A stretch of DNA of 32,523 bases from Chloroflexota bacterium (lineage in GTDB: Bacteria > Chloroflexota > Dormibacteria > CF-121), in NCBI GenBank assembly GCA_005889225.1, contig VBEW01000056.1, positions 1 through 32,523 on the forward strand, written 5' to 3'. Position numbers and translations under genes: made by a program. Below, piece by piece: positions 13,810 to 21,580 of the stretch. The notes under the pieces are model-generated. The model saw only the letters and a list, made by a program, of their open reading frames with translations. It was not told the origin of the DNA and searched no databases. The number at the start of each line of letters is the position of its first letter. The stretch's first letter is position 1.

Positions 13810-14463
13810 TTGGTCCAGCAGGCCCGCCGACCTCGAGAACCGGACGATCTCGATCTGCCGAAGATCGCCCGGCCGTTTCCGGGCGCGGCCTTCGACGTGG
13901 TCGCCATGGCCGCCTCGGCCGGGGGCATTGCCGCCCTCGGCCGCGTCCTTACCGACCTGCCGGCCGAATTTCCAGCGGCAATCGTGGTCGTCCAGCACCT
14001 CGATCCCCGCCACCGCAGCCTGATGGCCGACATCCTGCGCCGGCGGACGGAGCTCGAGGTCGTCCAGGCCAGTGAGGGGGACAGGGTGGTGCCGGGGACG
14101 GTCTATATCGCGCCGCCCGACCGCCACCTGCTCGTAAACCCCGACGGCACGCTGTCCCTATCGCAATCCGAGCTGGTCCATTTCGTCCGGCCCAGCGCGG
14201 ACCTGCTGTTCGAGTCGGTGGCGGCGAGCTACAAGGATCGGGCCATCGCCGTCGTGCTGACCGGAACGGGCAGCGATGGATCGATGGGCATCGGGGCGAT
14301 CAAGAAGATGGGCGGCACCGTCATCGCCCAGGATGAACGTTCGGCTGAGTTCTACGGCATGCCGGCGGCGGCCATCAAGTCGGGGAACGCGGACTTCATC
14401 CTGCCGCTGGAGGAGATCCCGTCGGCACTCGTGACCCTGATCATGAAAGGAATGGCGCAATGA
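13810..14463 (+). CDS. cheB: CheB-type methylesterase domain protein (no receiver)
   Basis: This 217-residue protein consists of the CheB C-terminal catalytic domain alone. The triad is visible as Ser36 in AMAASAGGI, His63 in VVQHLDPRH and Asp156 in GTGSDGSMG. Such enzymes remove methyl groups from glutamyl methyl esters in receptors or deamidate glutamine. With no N-terminal receiver it cannot be activated by phosphorylation in the usual way. The start is a TTG at 13810, chosen because a full AGGAGG (13797-13802) lies 7 bp upstream. The stop overlaps the ATG of cheR (ATGA). No chemoreceptor, CheA or CheW gene is in the window, so the system probably acts in non-chemotactic signalling. Fusions of CheB, CheR, PAS and kinase domains are common in other bacteria; here the parts are separate. 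Confidence 0.93.
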   Translation: MVQQARRPREPDDLDLPKIARPFPGAAFDVVAMAASAGGIAALGRVLTDLPAEFPAAIVVVQHLDPRHRSLMADILRRRTELEVVQASEGDRVVPGTVYIAPPDRHLLVNPDGTLSLSQSELVHFVRPSADLLFESVAASYKDRAIAVVLTGTGSDGSMGIGAIKKMGGTVIAQDERSAEFYGMPAAAIKSGNADFILPLEEIPSALVTLIMKGMAQ

Positions 14464-16316
14464 CCGACGATCCGCAGGATCCCGACCTCGAACGCCTCCT
14501 CCAGTACCTGCTGGAGAATCGGGGCTTCGATTTCAGTGGCTACAAGCGCACCACCCTGCACCGCCGGCTCGCCAAACGGATGTCGCAGGTGGGGGTCGCG
14601 GACTACAACGCCTATCAGGACCACCTGCAGGTCCATCAGGAAGAGTTTGTCGCGCTGTTCAATACCATCCTGATCAATGTCACCGGGTTCTTCCGCGATG
14701 CGCCGGCCTGGGAATACCTGCGACGCGAGATCCTGCCCAGAATCGTCGCCAGCAAGGAACGCTATGAGCCGATCCGGGTATGGAGCGCAGGCGTCGCCTC
14801 GGGTGAGGAGGCATACAGCGTCGCCATGCTGCTCTCCGAGGCGCTGGGCGCTTCCGAATACCGGGATCGGGCGAAGATTTACGCGACCGACGTCGACGAA
14901 GACGCGCTGACCCAGGCTCGTCAGGGCCGCGCGGAAGACAAGGACCTCGAGGAAGTCCCGGAAGACCTACGGGAGAAGTACTTCGAGCGCGAGGGGGATC
15001 GTTACCTGTTGCGAAGCGAGCTACGCCGCTCGATCATCTTCGGGCGCCATGACCTGGTGCAGGACGCGCCAATCTCGCGGATCGATCTGCTGATCTGCCG
15101 CAATACCCTGATGTATTTCGAGGGCGAGGCGCAGGCCAAGATCCTGGCGCGGCTCCACTACGCCGTCAACGAGAATGGGTACCTGTTCCTCGGTAAGGCG
15201 GAAATGCTACTGAGCCGGGACGCGCTGTTCACGCCGGTCGATCTGAAACACCGCATCTTCACCAGGGTGCCGAAGCTGACCCTCCGGGAGCGGCTGACGG
15301 TGCTGGCCCAGGCCGGCAATGTCGACGTGGGCAATCACCTGACCAGGCAGGCTCGACTCCGCGATGTGGTCGCGGACACCCTTCCCCTGGCGCACCTCGT
15401 CGTCGACGCCGGTGGCTATTTGATGTCGATCAACCAGCGTGCCCGGTCGCTGTTCGGCCTCGTGACGGCGGACATCGGCCGCCCCTTGCAGGACCTCGAG
15501 ATTTCTTACCGGCCGGCGGAACTCCGCTCCATGATCGACCAGGCCTATAAAGACCGGCGGCCGGTGGAGAGCCGCGATGTGGAGCGGCGGAGCGTCAACG
15601 GCGAAGGCCAGTATTTCGATGTCGAGGTTATCCCGTTGGTCGACAACGACGCGGCGCTGCTGGGGGCGAGCATCACCTTCGTGGACGTAACGGGCTCCAA
15701 TCGGTTGTATGGGGAGCTGGAGCGATCGAAGCAAGAGCTCGAGACGGCATCGGAAGAACTGCAGTCGACGAACGAAGAGCTGGAGACGACGAACGAAGAG
15801 CTGCAATCCACAGTGGAAGAGCTGGAAACGACCAATGAGGAGCTTCAGTCCAGCAACGAGGAGCTGGAGACGATGAACGAGGAGCTGGAGTCGACCAACA
15901 CGGAATTGCAGACGATCAACACCGAATTGCAACAACGAAGCGTCCAGCTGGATCGCGTCAACAGCTTCATGGAGCAGATCATGGCCAACCTCGATGTGGG
16001 GGTCGCCGTGCTCGACCGCGACCTGCGGATTCAGCTCTGGAATCGCCGCGCCGAAGACATGTGGGGGGTCCGGGCCGGCGAAACCGTCGGCCAGCCGATG
16101 CTCGCCCTCGATATCGGCTTGCCGCTGGCCGAGCTGGCGGACCCGATCAAGGCGTGCCTATCGGCCGGCAACGGCCACCAGTCCCTTACCCTGGCGGCAA
16201 CGAACCGCCGAGGCAAGCAATTCACCTGCCGGGTGCAGTGCTCGGGGATGGCCGGCGCTCAAGGCGACCGAAGCGTGATCCTCCTGATGGAAGCCGTCGA
16301 ACCCGCCCCGGCCTGA
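14460..16316 (+). CDS. cheR: CheR methyltransferase fused to PAS, long coiled coil and second PAS domain
   Basis: This 618-residue protein has a CheR N-terminal helical domain (1-75) and a SAM-binding domain (about 80-270) with WSAGVASGEEAYS (108-120), ATDVDEDAL (142-150) and LLICRNTLMYF (210-220). A PAS domain follows at about 305-415. A highly regular coiled coil (about 420-495) is built of EELQSTN/EELETTN-like heptads. A second PAS domain lies at about 505-612. It would methylate glutamates on a partner in response to signals sensed by the PAS domains. Natural CheB-CheR-PAS-kinase hybrids share this coil; here no kinase domain follows. ATGA overlap with cheB implies coupled translation. 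The last 95 bp overlap the end of a second cheB on the opposite strand. Confidence 0.94.
   Translation: MTDDPQDPDLERLLQYLLENRGFDFSGYKRTTLHRRLAKRMSQVGVADYNAYQDHLQVHQEEFVALFNTILINVTGFFRDAPAWEYLRREILPRIVASKERYEPIRVWSAGVASGEEAYSVAMLLSEALGASEYRDRAKIYATDVDEDALTQARQGRAEDKDLEEVPEDLREKYFEREGDRYLLRSELRRSIIFGRHDLVQDAPISRIDLLICRNTLMYFEGEAQAKILARLHYAVNENGYLFLGKAEMLLSRDALFTPVDLKHRIFTRVPKLTLRERLTVLAQAGNVDVGNHLTRQARLRDVVADTLPLAHLVVDAGGYLMSINQRARSLFGLVTADIGRPLQDLEISYRPAELRSMIDQAYKDRRPVESRDVERRSVNGEGQYFDVEVIPLVDNDAALLGASITFVDVTGSNRLYGELERSKQELETASEELQSTNEELETTNEELQSTVEELETTNEELQSSNEELETMNEELESTNTELQTINTELQQRSVQLDRVNSFMEQIMANLDVGVAVLDRDLRIQLWNRRAEDMWGVRAGETVGQPMLALDIGLPLAELADPIKACLSAGNGHQSLTLAATNRRGKQFTCRVQCSGMAGAQGDRSVILLMEAVEPAPA
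15745..15935 (+). repeat. In-gene tandem heptad-coding repeat of the CheR coiled coil
   Basis: About nine degenerate 21-bp units encode successive seven-residue repeats of EELQSTN, EELETTN, EELQSSN and similar types. The nucleotide copies differ mainly at third positions, so the protein pattern and not recent duplication is what is conserved. Confidence 0.8.
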
Positions 16317-16902
16317 GTTCCTCACCGGTTCCGGGTTTCCCGGCGTGGCCGGCGATCAGCCGCGCGATCTCGTCCACCGGCGCAACATGCTGGGGCCTGG
16401 CACGGCGGATCGCATTCGCGGGCATCTGCGGGAACAGCGCCTCCCCCGGCTCCTGGACGATGGCGGTGCCACCCTGCCGCCGGATGAAGCGCAATCCGCT
16501 GCTGCCGTCGTCGCGCGTGCCGGATAGGATGACGCCGATCACCCGCTGCTGGTAGGCCGAGGCTGCGCTACGAAACAACGGATCGATCGCCGGGCGGTGT
16601 CCGCCCTCTTTCGGTCCACGGCTCAGCCTGACTCGCCCGCGCTCCACCATCAGGTGGCAATCGGGCCGCGCCACGTAGATGCGATCGCAGAGGATGGGCT
16701 CGCCGTCCGTCGCCGCTGCTGCGGTGAGCGATCCCCGGCAGGTCAGGATCGCGGGTAGCAGGCTGTCGCCAAGCGGGTACGTATGGATGACGACGAAGAT
16801 CGCGGCATCGAGTTGCGCAGGGAGCTGTGAAACCAGTTCGCTCAGTGACTCGATGGCCCCGGCCGACCCTCCGATCACGATGATGTCGCGCGGTTCGCTC
16901 AC
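16222..16902 (-). CDS. Second CheB-type methylesterase domain protein
   Basis: This 226-residue catalytic-domain-only CheB homologue begins MSEPRDIIVIGGSAGAIES. The triad candidates are Ser13 (GGSAGA), His40 (VVIHTYP) and Asp132 (SGTRDDGSSG). It is divergent from the CheB at 13810: the His region reads IHTYPLGDSLLP where that protein has QHLDPRH. The C-terminal 40 or so residues are Pro/Arg/Gly-rich and lie antisense to the cheR end, so the true domain ends near residue 187. The start is GTG at 16902. It has its own upstream region facing the receiver-like gene. Two CheB paralogues around one CheR suggest either distinct substrates or opposing control. No receptor is encoded nearby. Confidence 0.9.
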   Translation of the reverse strand: MSEPRDIIVIGGSAGAIESLSELVSQLPAQLDAAIFVVIHTYPLGDSLLPAILTCRGSLTAAAATDGEPILCDRIYVARPDCHLMVERGRVRLSRGPKEGGHRPAIDPLFRSAASAYQQRVIGVILSGTRDDGSSGLRFIRRQGGTAIVQEPGEALFPQMPANAIRRARPQHVAPVDEIARLIAGHAGKPGTGEELRPGRVRRLPSGGSRFGRLERRPSPSTAPGR

Positions 16903-17024
16903 GTTTTCACTTTAGACCCGGCCCCGGCCGGCACCGAAGCCAACAGCCTGCGAATCCACCAATAGATTTGCAGTTCCTTTTGCTCGTCAGCCGATACATT
17001 GAGCCCGGGAAGGGATTAGGGTAT

Positions 17025-17432
17025 ATGGCGGTCAGGAATTCCTTTCACCTGGCTCCGCCCGATGGGCTGGATCACGAGGAGCCGGTCGACATCCTCTTCG
17101 TTGCCGGTGATCTGGACCTGGCGGAGTTGTACCGGATGAAGCTCGAGCTGGACGGCTATCGAGTGACCGTCGCGACCAGTGTCGAAGCGGCCACCGAGGC
17201 CGTCAGCCGGCAGCCGGCCGACATCGTTTACCTGGACCTCGGCGACCTCAGGCTGCAAGCCATCGCCAGCTGGCGCGCCCTGCGCCAGGTGCCGGAGATG
17301 CGCAACACCCCGATGATCCTGTTGTCCGGCCCTGACGGGCAGCGATTCGCTCGGCTGCGGGGCCGGCCTGGCGGATTCGATCACTTCATCGCTGCCGATG
17401 AGGCGCAGGCGACCTTCGCCGATCTGCCTTGA
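17025..17432 (+). CDS. Degenerate response-regulator receiver domain protein
   Basis: This 135-residue protein has a CheY-like fold pattern: VDILFVAGDLDLAELYRMKL, then the phosphorylation strand DIVYLDLGDLR and the fourth strand TPMILLSG. The usual acidic pair after the first strand is altered (VAGDLD), the Asp in YLDL is present, and the conserved Lys near the end is missing (GFDHFIAADEAQ). It may therefore be a non-canonical or inactive receiver. The start ATG 17025 is preferred over an upstream TTG at 16968 because AGGG lies just before it and the extra residues have no domain character. It ends immediately before the TetR promoter. It could be the phosphorylation or dimer partner of the orphan PAS kinase or the adjacent methylation proteins; this is speculative. 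Confidence 0.8.
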   Translation: MAVRNSFHLAPPDGLDHEEPVDILFVAGDLDLAELYRMKLELDGYRVTVATSVEAATEAVSRQPADIVYLDLGDLRLQAIASWRALRQVPEMRNTPMILLSGPDGQRFARLRGRPGGFDHFIAADEAQATFADLP

Positions 17433-17458
17433 CTTCCGCGGGTATGTTAGTGAATAAT
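17429..17458 (+). promoter_or_regulatory. TetR gene promoter, probably leaderless
   Basis: TTGACT (17429-17434), an 18-bp spacer and AATAAT (17453-17458) form a good sigma70-type promoter. The -10 lies inside the operator 17444-17467. The expected start of transcription is at or one base before the ATG at 17466, so the message is probably leaderless. Confidence 0.75.
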
Positions 17459-17467
17459 CACTAACAT
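17444..17467. promoter_or_regulatory. Operator 1 of the TetR regulator (perfect 10-bp arms)
   Basis: ATGTTAGTGA (17444-17453), centre ATAA, TCACTAACAT (17458-17467) form a perfect inverted repeat that covers the -10 and the start codon of the tetR-family gene. A binding protein here would shut off its own promoter, as is typical of TetR proteins. Confidence 0.85.
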
Positions 17468-18077
17468 GCCCAGCCTCTTGAAAGCGTCCCGCCGGAGCGG
17501 GGGACGGGATCTCCGCCACAGCGCCGCAGAGCGCCGCGATGAGGTCCTGCGGGCGGCGGTCGACGCGTTCGCGATTCACGGCCTGCATGGCACCTCGACC
17601 GAGATGATCGCGAAGCGCACCGGCATCTCCCAGCCGTATATCTTCCGGCTCTTCCCGAGCAAAAAGGACCTGTTCCTGGCCGCGGTGGACCAGTGCTTCG
17701 ACCGCGTCGAGGCAGCCTTTCGAAAAGCTGCGGAAAATCCGGACGTCGCCACCGCCAGCCATCATCTGGGCGGCTCGCCGGCCGACCGCCGGTTGCACGC
17801 GATGGGGCACGCCTATGTCCGGCTCGTCGCACACCGGGAGCTGCTCCTCTTTCAAATGCAGGCCTACGCCGCCTGCGCCGATGACGAAATTCGTCGCAAA
17901 GTCAAGCAACGATGGGAACGGCTGATGAAGGTCACTGCCGAGCTCAGTGGGGCGTCCCGCGACGAGCTCACGCTGTACTTCGCCCGCGGCATGCTGCTGA
18001 ATGTGGTGGCTTCGATCGGCCTCGTGCCGGAAGGCGCCGCGGATGCCTGGGGGCACAAGGCACTGGGCATCGGCTGA
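17466..18077 (+). CDS. TetR-family transcriptional repressor
   Basis: This 203-residue protein has an N-terminal TetR helix-turn-helix (about residues 22-70): RRDEVLRAAVDAFAIHGLHG, TSTEMIAKRTGISQPYIFRL and FPSKKDLF. The C-terminal all-helical ligand domain (about 85-200) is unlike others I can name. It is followed 62 bp later by a DHA2-type exporter gene. Two similar inverted repeats precede the two genes, so it probably represses both itself and the exporter until a toxic ligand is bound. The ATG at 17466 lies in operator 1 and at the predicted transcription start, consistent with a leaderless transcript. A start further downstream is possible, since the first 20 residues are basic and lie outside the domain. 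Confidence 0.93.
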   Translation: MPSLLKASRRSGGRDLRHSAAERRDEVLRAAVDAFAIHGLHGTSTEMIAKRTGISQPYIFRLFPSKKDLFLAAVDQCFDRVEAAFRKAAENPDVATASHHLGGSPADRRLHAMGHAYVRLVAHRELLLFQMQAYAACADDEIRRKVKQRWERLMKVTAELSGASRDELTLYFARGMLLNVVASIGLVPEGAADAWGHKALGIG

Positions 18078-18102
18078 CGGAATCTTTTTTTGGTCCGCGA
18101 AG

Positions 18103-18120
18103 TTATTGAGTAATCAGTAA
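18103..18120. promoter_or_regulatory. Operator 2 upstream of the DHA2 exporter gene
   Basis: TTATTGA (18103-18109), centre GTAA, TCAGTAA (18114-18120) match the core of operator 1 (TTAGTGA, ATAA, TCACTAA) with few changes and keep its spacing. It lies just before a strong AAGGAGG (18125-18131) and the exporter ATG. No clear separate promoter is visible, so it may act as an internal operator or as a roadblock. Confidence 0.65.
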
Positions 18121-18139
18121 TAGTAAGGAGGAATCGCTG

Positions 18140-19750
18140 ATGGCACCGAATCGCAATCCCTGGCCGGTCCTGCTGGTCACCGTCCTCGGCTTTTTCATGA
18201 TCATGCTCGACACCACGATCGTGTACGTGGCCACGCCGAGCATCCTGTCGAGCCTGCATGCGTCGCTCGACGAAGTTCTCTGGGTCTTCAACGGCTACCT
18301 GTTGACCTATGCCGTGCTCCTGATCACCGCCGGCCGGCTGGGCGACCTGTTCGGTCCACGGCAGCTCTTTGCGCTGGGACTCGTGGTCTTCACCGCTGCC
18401 TCCGCGCTCTGCGGACTGTCGACCGACGCGACCCAATTGATCGCCGCCCGCGTGCTTCAGGGTGTCGGGGGCGCGCTGATCGCTCCCCAGACGCTGACCA
18501 TCCTGATGGCGATCTTTCCACCGGAGCGCCGCGGCGCCGCCTTCGGAATCACGGGCGCGGTCATCGGCGTCTCCACGGTCGCCGGGCCGACCCTGGGCGG
18601 CCTGATCGTGACGAACTGGGATTGGCGCTGGATCTTCTTCCTCAACGTGCCGATCGGGATCCTGGCGCTGCTCGGGACGTTCCTCGTCATCCCCGATGTC
18701 CGGCCCGGGCGGCGTCACCGCCTCGATCTGATCGGGGTCGCACTCTCCAGCGCGTCGCTCTTTGCCATCGTGTTCGGCCTGATCGAAGGCCAGCGCTTCG
18801 ACTGGGGCACGATTTCGGGTTGGCTGTCCATCCCGCTGGTGCTCGCCGCCGGGGTCGTGCTCTTCCTCGCCTTCCTCGCGTGGGAACTGCGCCAGGCCGA
18901 GCCGCTCGTGCCGCTGCGGCTCTTTCGCGATCGCAACTTTTCCCTGATGAACTGGACCAGCCTGGCCATGGCCTTCGCCATGCAGGGCATCTTCATCCCG
19001 ATCACCATCTACACCCAGAGCGTGCTGGGGATGACGCCGTTGCAATCGGGACTGACCGTGGCGCCGATGTCCCTGATCGCGGGCATCCTGGCTCCCTTTG
19101 CCGGACGGTTTGCCGATCGGATCGGAGGCAAGTACCTGCTGATGGCCGGGCTCGCGATCTTCGGTGCCGGCGCCGGCGTCGTGACCCTGCTGGCCACGGT
19201 CAACGCGACCCAGGCGACGTTCATCCTGCCGTTCGTCCTGACCGGGCTTGGCCTCGGCCTGGTCTTCGCCCCGATGACGACCGTGGCGATGCAGGACATC
19301 AAGCCGGTAATGGCCGGCGCGGCCTCCGGCGTCCTCAACACCACCCGTCAGCTGGGCGCGGTGATCGGCGCTGCCGCGTTCGGTGCGATTCTCCAGAACC
19401 GGCTCGCAGTCTCGCTGCACGACCAGGCCCTGGCATCGGCGGGCCAGCTGCCGCCGGCGGTGCAGGGACGTTTTCTCGATGGCTTCACCCAGGCTGCCAG
19501 ATCCGGACTCCAGGTCGGCCGTGGGCAAACCGGCGCACAGCTTCCCGATGGATTGCCGGCACAGCTGGCCGGACGGATCGAGCAACTGATCCACGATGTC
19601 TTCGTCAACGGCTTCGTGATCGCCTTGCGGCCCACCGTCGCGGTTGCCGTGGTCGCGCTCGCGGCAGCCTCACTGAGCTGCCTGCTGGTGATCAACCGGC
19701 GGCCGGTGACCGTTGACGTGGCGGCGCCGACCGAGGCTGCGGTCGCCTGA
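18140..19750 (+). CDS. DHA2-family (EmrB/QacA type, 14-TM) drug exporter
   Basis: This 536-residue integral membrane protein of the major facilitator superfamily begins with the first helix VLLVTVLGFFMIMLDTTIVY (about 9-28). The LDTTIV motif is typical of the DHA2 family. Motif A appears as ITAGRLGDLFGPRQLF (62-77), and motif C-like Gly/Pro patterns lie around GAVIGVSTVAGPTLGG. Length and about 14 hydrophobic segments fit proton-driven multidrug export. A long extracytoplasmic stretch precedes the last helix (LAVSLHDQALASAGQLPPAV...), as in EmrB/QacA members. The start has an ideal AAGGAGG at a spacing of 8. Co-location with the TetR gene and operator 2 indicates induction by a substrate. The actual compound is not predictable. 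Confidence 0.94.
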   Translation: MAPNRNPWPVLLVTVLGFFMIMLDTTIVYVATPSILSSLHASLDEVLWVFNGYLLTYAVLLITAGRLGDLFGPRQLFALGLVVFTAASALCGLSTDATQLIAARVLQGVGGALIAPQTLTILMAIFPPERRGAAFGITGAVIGVSTVAGPTLGGLIVTNWDWRWIFFLNVPIGILALLGTFLVIPDVRPGRRHRLDLIGVALSSASLFAIVFGLIEGQRFDWGTISGWLSIPLVLAAGVVLFLAFLAWELRQAEPLVPLRLFRDRNFSLMNWTSLAMAFAMQGIFIPITIYTQSVLGMTPLQSGLTVAPMSLIAGILAPFAGRFADRIGGKYLLMAGLAIFGAGAGVVTLLATVNATQATFILPFVLTGLGLGLVFAPMTTVAMQDIKPVMAGAASGVLNTTRQLGAVIGAAAFGAILQNRLAVSLHDQALASAGQLPPAVQGRFLDGFTQAARSGLQVGRGQTGAQLPDGLPAQLAGRIEQLIHDVFVNGFVIALRPTVAVAVVALAAASLSCLLVINRRPVTVDVAAPTEAAVA

Positions 19751-19773
19751 GGGGTGGGTCTACATTTGACGGC

Positions 19774-20604
19774 GTGCCCGCCTACATTTGCCGCACCTGC
19801 GGCGTGCAGCACGCCTCCAGCGCGCAGCCACCACCGAACTGCCCGATCTGCGAGGACGAGCGTCAATACGTCCCGCCTGGTGGACAGCGCTGGGCAACGC
19901 TTGCCGAGCTCCAGGCGGAGGGCCGCCGCGCCGACATCCGCGAGCTCGAACCCGGGCTGACCGGGATCGGCGCGAATCCATCGATTGGGATCGGCCAGCG
20001 GGCACTGCTGGTGCAGACCGACGGAGGCAACGTCCTCTGGGACTGCCTGGGATTTATCGACGACGCCGGGATCGCCGCGGTTCGCGACCGAGGTGGACTG
20101 AGCGGCATCGCGATGTCGCATCCGCATTTTTACGGCGTCTGCGTCGAGTGGAGCCAGGCCTTCGGCAACGCGCCCATCTTCATCCCGGAGGCAGACCGGC
20201 AATGGGTCATGCGGCTCGACCCGGCGGTCCGCTACTGGCAGGGGGCGATCACCCCCGTCGCCGGGCTCACCTTGATCCAGTGCGGCGGCCACTTCGAAGG
20301 CAGCGCCGCTCTCCACTGGTCCGCTGGGGCCGAGAGCCGTGGGGCGCTGCTCACCGGTGACACCCTGAGCGTAGTCGCCGACCGGCGCTTCGTCAGCTTC
20401 ATGCGAAGCTATCCCAATGAAATTCCGCTGTCGGCAGCGACCGTCAAAGGGATCGCCGCGACCGTGCGGCCCTACCGCTTCGACCGCGTCTATGGCGGTT
20501 GGTGGGACCGGGTGATCGACCGCGAGGGCGCGGCCGCGGTGGAGCGCTCCGCCGATCGCTACATCCGGTGGATCGAAGGTCGAGCGGGCGAACCAGGGTC
20601 CTGA
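19774..20604 (+). CDS. MBL-fold metallo-hydrolase with N-terminal zinc ribbon
   Basis: This 276-residue protein opens with a rubredoxin-like zinc ribbon, CRTCGVQHASSAQPPPNCPI followed by C (four Cys in CxxC pairs at about residues 6-27). A metallo-beta-lactamase fold follows. The first metal-binding segment reads AMSHPHFYGVCVEW (about 113-126), a variant of HxHxDH that has only SHPHFYG. The second reads CGGHFEGSAAL (about 169-179), and an acidic metal site occurs in LLTGDTL (about 192-198). The start is GTG at 19774; there is no well-placed Shine-Dalgarno sequence. It follows the exporter by 23 bp and may be co-transcribed. The substrate is unknown; the altered metal motif places it in an unnamed subfamily, apart from beta-lactamases and glyoxalase II. 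Confidence 0.85.
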   Translation: MPAYICRTCGVQHASSAQPPPNCPICEDERQYVPPGGQRWATLAELQAEGRRADIRELEPGLTGIGANPSIGIGQRALLVQTDGGNVLWDCLGFIDDAGIAAVRDRGGLSGIAMSHPHFYGVCVEWSQAFGNAPIFIPEADRQWVMRLDPAVRYWQGAITPVAGLTLIQCGGHFEGSAALHWSAGAESRGALLTGDTLSVVADRRFVSFMRSYPNEIPLSAATVKGIAATVRPYRFDRVYGGWWDRVIDREGAAAVERSADRYIRWIEGRAGEPGS

Positions 20605-20618
20605 ATCGACGAATCGAG

Positions 20619-21371
20619 CTAGGCGTTCTCGTCGTAGGCGCGTTTGAGCCAGGTCAGCGCATCGCGATCGAGGTCGGCAGGTGATGCCAATCCGAGACGC
20701 ACGCTGAACGACCCGTTGCCAAGGCCACTCCCCGGCAGGAGCCTTCCCGCCGGCTTCTGGTTGTCGAGCCGGAAGCCGAGGTCGACGCGATGTTTTGTCG
20801 TGGCCTGCACGACGGCAAAGGTCCGGCGTTTCGAAACGAGCGAGACGTAGCCTTTGCGAGCCTGGACAGCCACTTCCCCGATGCCGGGGAGCGCATCGAC
20901 CACGGCCTCGAAGATCGGCCGCAGGTGGGGACGGTCCGCGTATTGTCCATGGATCAACGCATCGGCGCCGGCGACGATGTAGCTGGGGTAGCCGAAGCGT
21001 TCCCAAACCAGCAAGGTCTGCCCATAGCCGGTCACCCCCTGCTGGCTCAGCCAGCGCCGCAGCGCCGCCTCGTTGGCGAAGTGCTCGCGGCCCATCCGTC
21101 GTTTCCACGTTTCGACATTCGCACCGCTCCGCTTTTCCAGGATTCGCGCGCTGCGATCGCGCATGGCCTCCCAGCCGCGAATGTTCTCGGGTGCAGGTGA
21201 AGTCGAACGGGCCTGCACCTCGGCCTTGAGGCGAGCCCAGCTGCGAAAGCCATACTCGCGGGCTAGGGCAAGCTGGGCCGCGGATAGTCGTTGCGGGCTG
21301 GAGCGGCGTTGGAGCTCGCGGGCCTGGCGGCGCAGTTGATCGAGATTGGGGCGCTTGGGCAGCTGGCGCAT
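20619..21371 (-). CDS. DUF4287 and DUF5655 domain protein with N-terminal ankyrin-associated motif
   Basis: This 250-residue protein has three parts. The N-terminal MRQLPKRPNLDQLRRQAREL with AQLALAREYGFRSWARLKAE (1-60) is the short helical motif often placed before ankyrin repeats. A DUF4287-like domain (about 65-135) contains GANVETWKRRM and YGQTLLVWERFGYPSYIVAG. A DUF5655-like domain (about 140-235) contains HLRPIFEAVVDALPGIGEVA and KHRVDLGFRLDNQ. Functions of these domains are not established. The start ATG 21371 is chosen over an upstream GTG at 21410 because AGGAGG lies 7 bp before it. It converges with the MBL gene, with a 14-bp gap. No signal or membrane segment is present. Confidence 0.88.
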   Translation of the reverse strand: MRQLPKRPNLDQLRRQARELQRRSSPQRLSAAQLALAREYGFRSWARLKAEVQARSTSPAPENIRGWEAMRDRSARILEKRSGANVETWKRRMGREHFANEAALRRWLSQQGVTGYGQTLLVWERFGYPSYIVAGADALIHGQYADRPHLRPIFEAVVDALPGIGEVAVQARKGYVSLVSKRRTFAVVQATTKHRVDLGFRLDNQKPAGRLLPGSGLGNGSFSVRLGLASPADLDRDALTWLKRAYDENA

Positions 21372-21580
21372 CACGGTTCCTCCTGAGCCGGGGTCCGCGA
21401 CCAGGCCCATCTGAGAAAACGGCCTGCTACCAGCGCGGCTGTCGTGGAGGTGGACTCAGTCCTGTCCGCGGACCCGGAGGCGTCCTCCGACGCCCGGGCG
21501 ATCATACGCTCTTGCCTGGCGCATCACAAAGCAGTTAAGACCATCTCGCAGGTCTCGACCGGCGGCATGATGAGGCAGCT
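21372..21580. other. Divergent intergenic region with short GC hairpin
   Basis: These 209 bp separate the DUF4287 gene from the SGNH hydrolase gene and must hold both promoters, but no convincing -35/-10 pair was found on either strand. CGGAGG, CGT, CCTCCG (21475-21489) forms a small perfect hairpin. Confidence 0.35.

Noticed and set aside
15730-15940. Possible satellite or CRISPR-like repeat array
   Set aside because: The repeats are heptad codons of a coiled coil inside cheR, with no unique spacers.
17864-19594. Minus-strand open frame of 576 codons across the exporter gene
   Set aside because: The translation is Gln/Asp/His-rich low-complexity sequence, typical of antisense to a membrane protein gene.
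19348-21108. Minus-strand open frame of 586 codons over the exporter end and the MBL gene
   Set aside because: It spans two well-supported genes on the other strand and has no recognisable domain.
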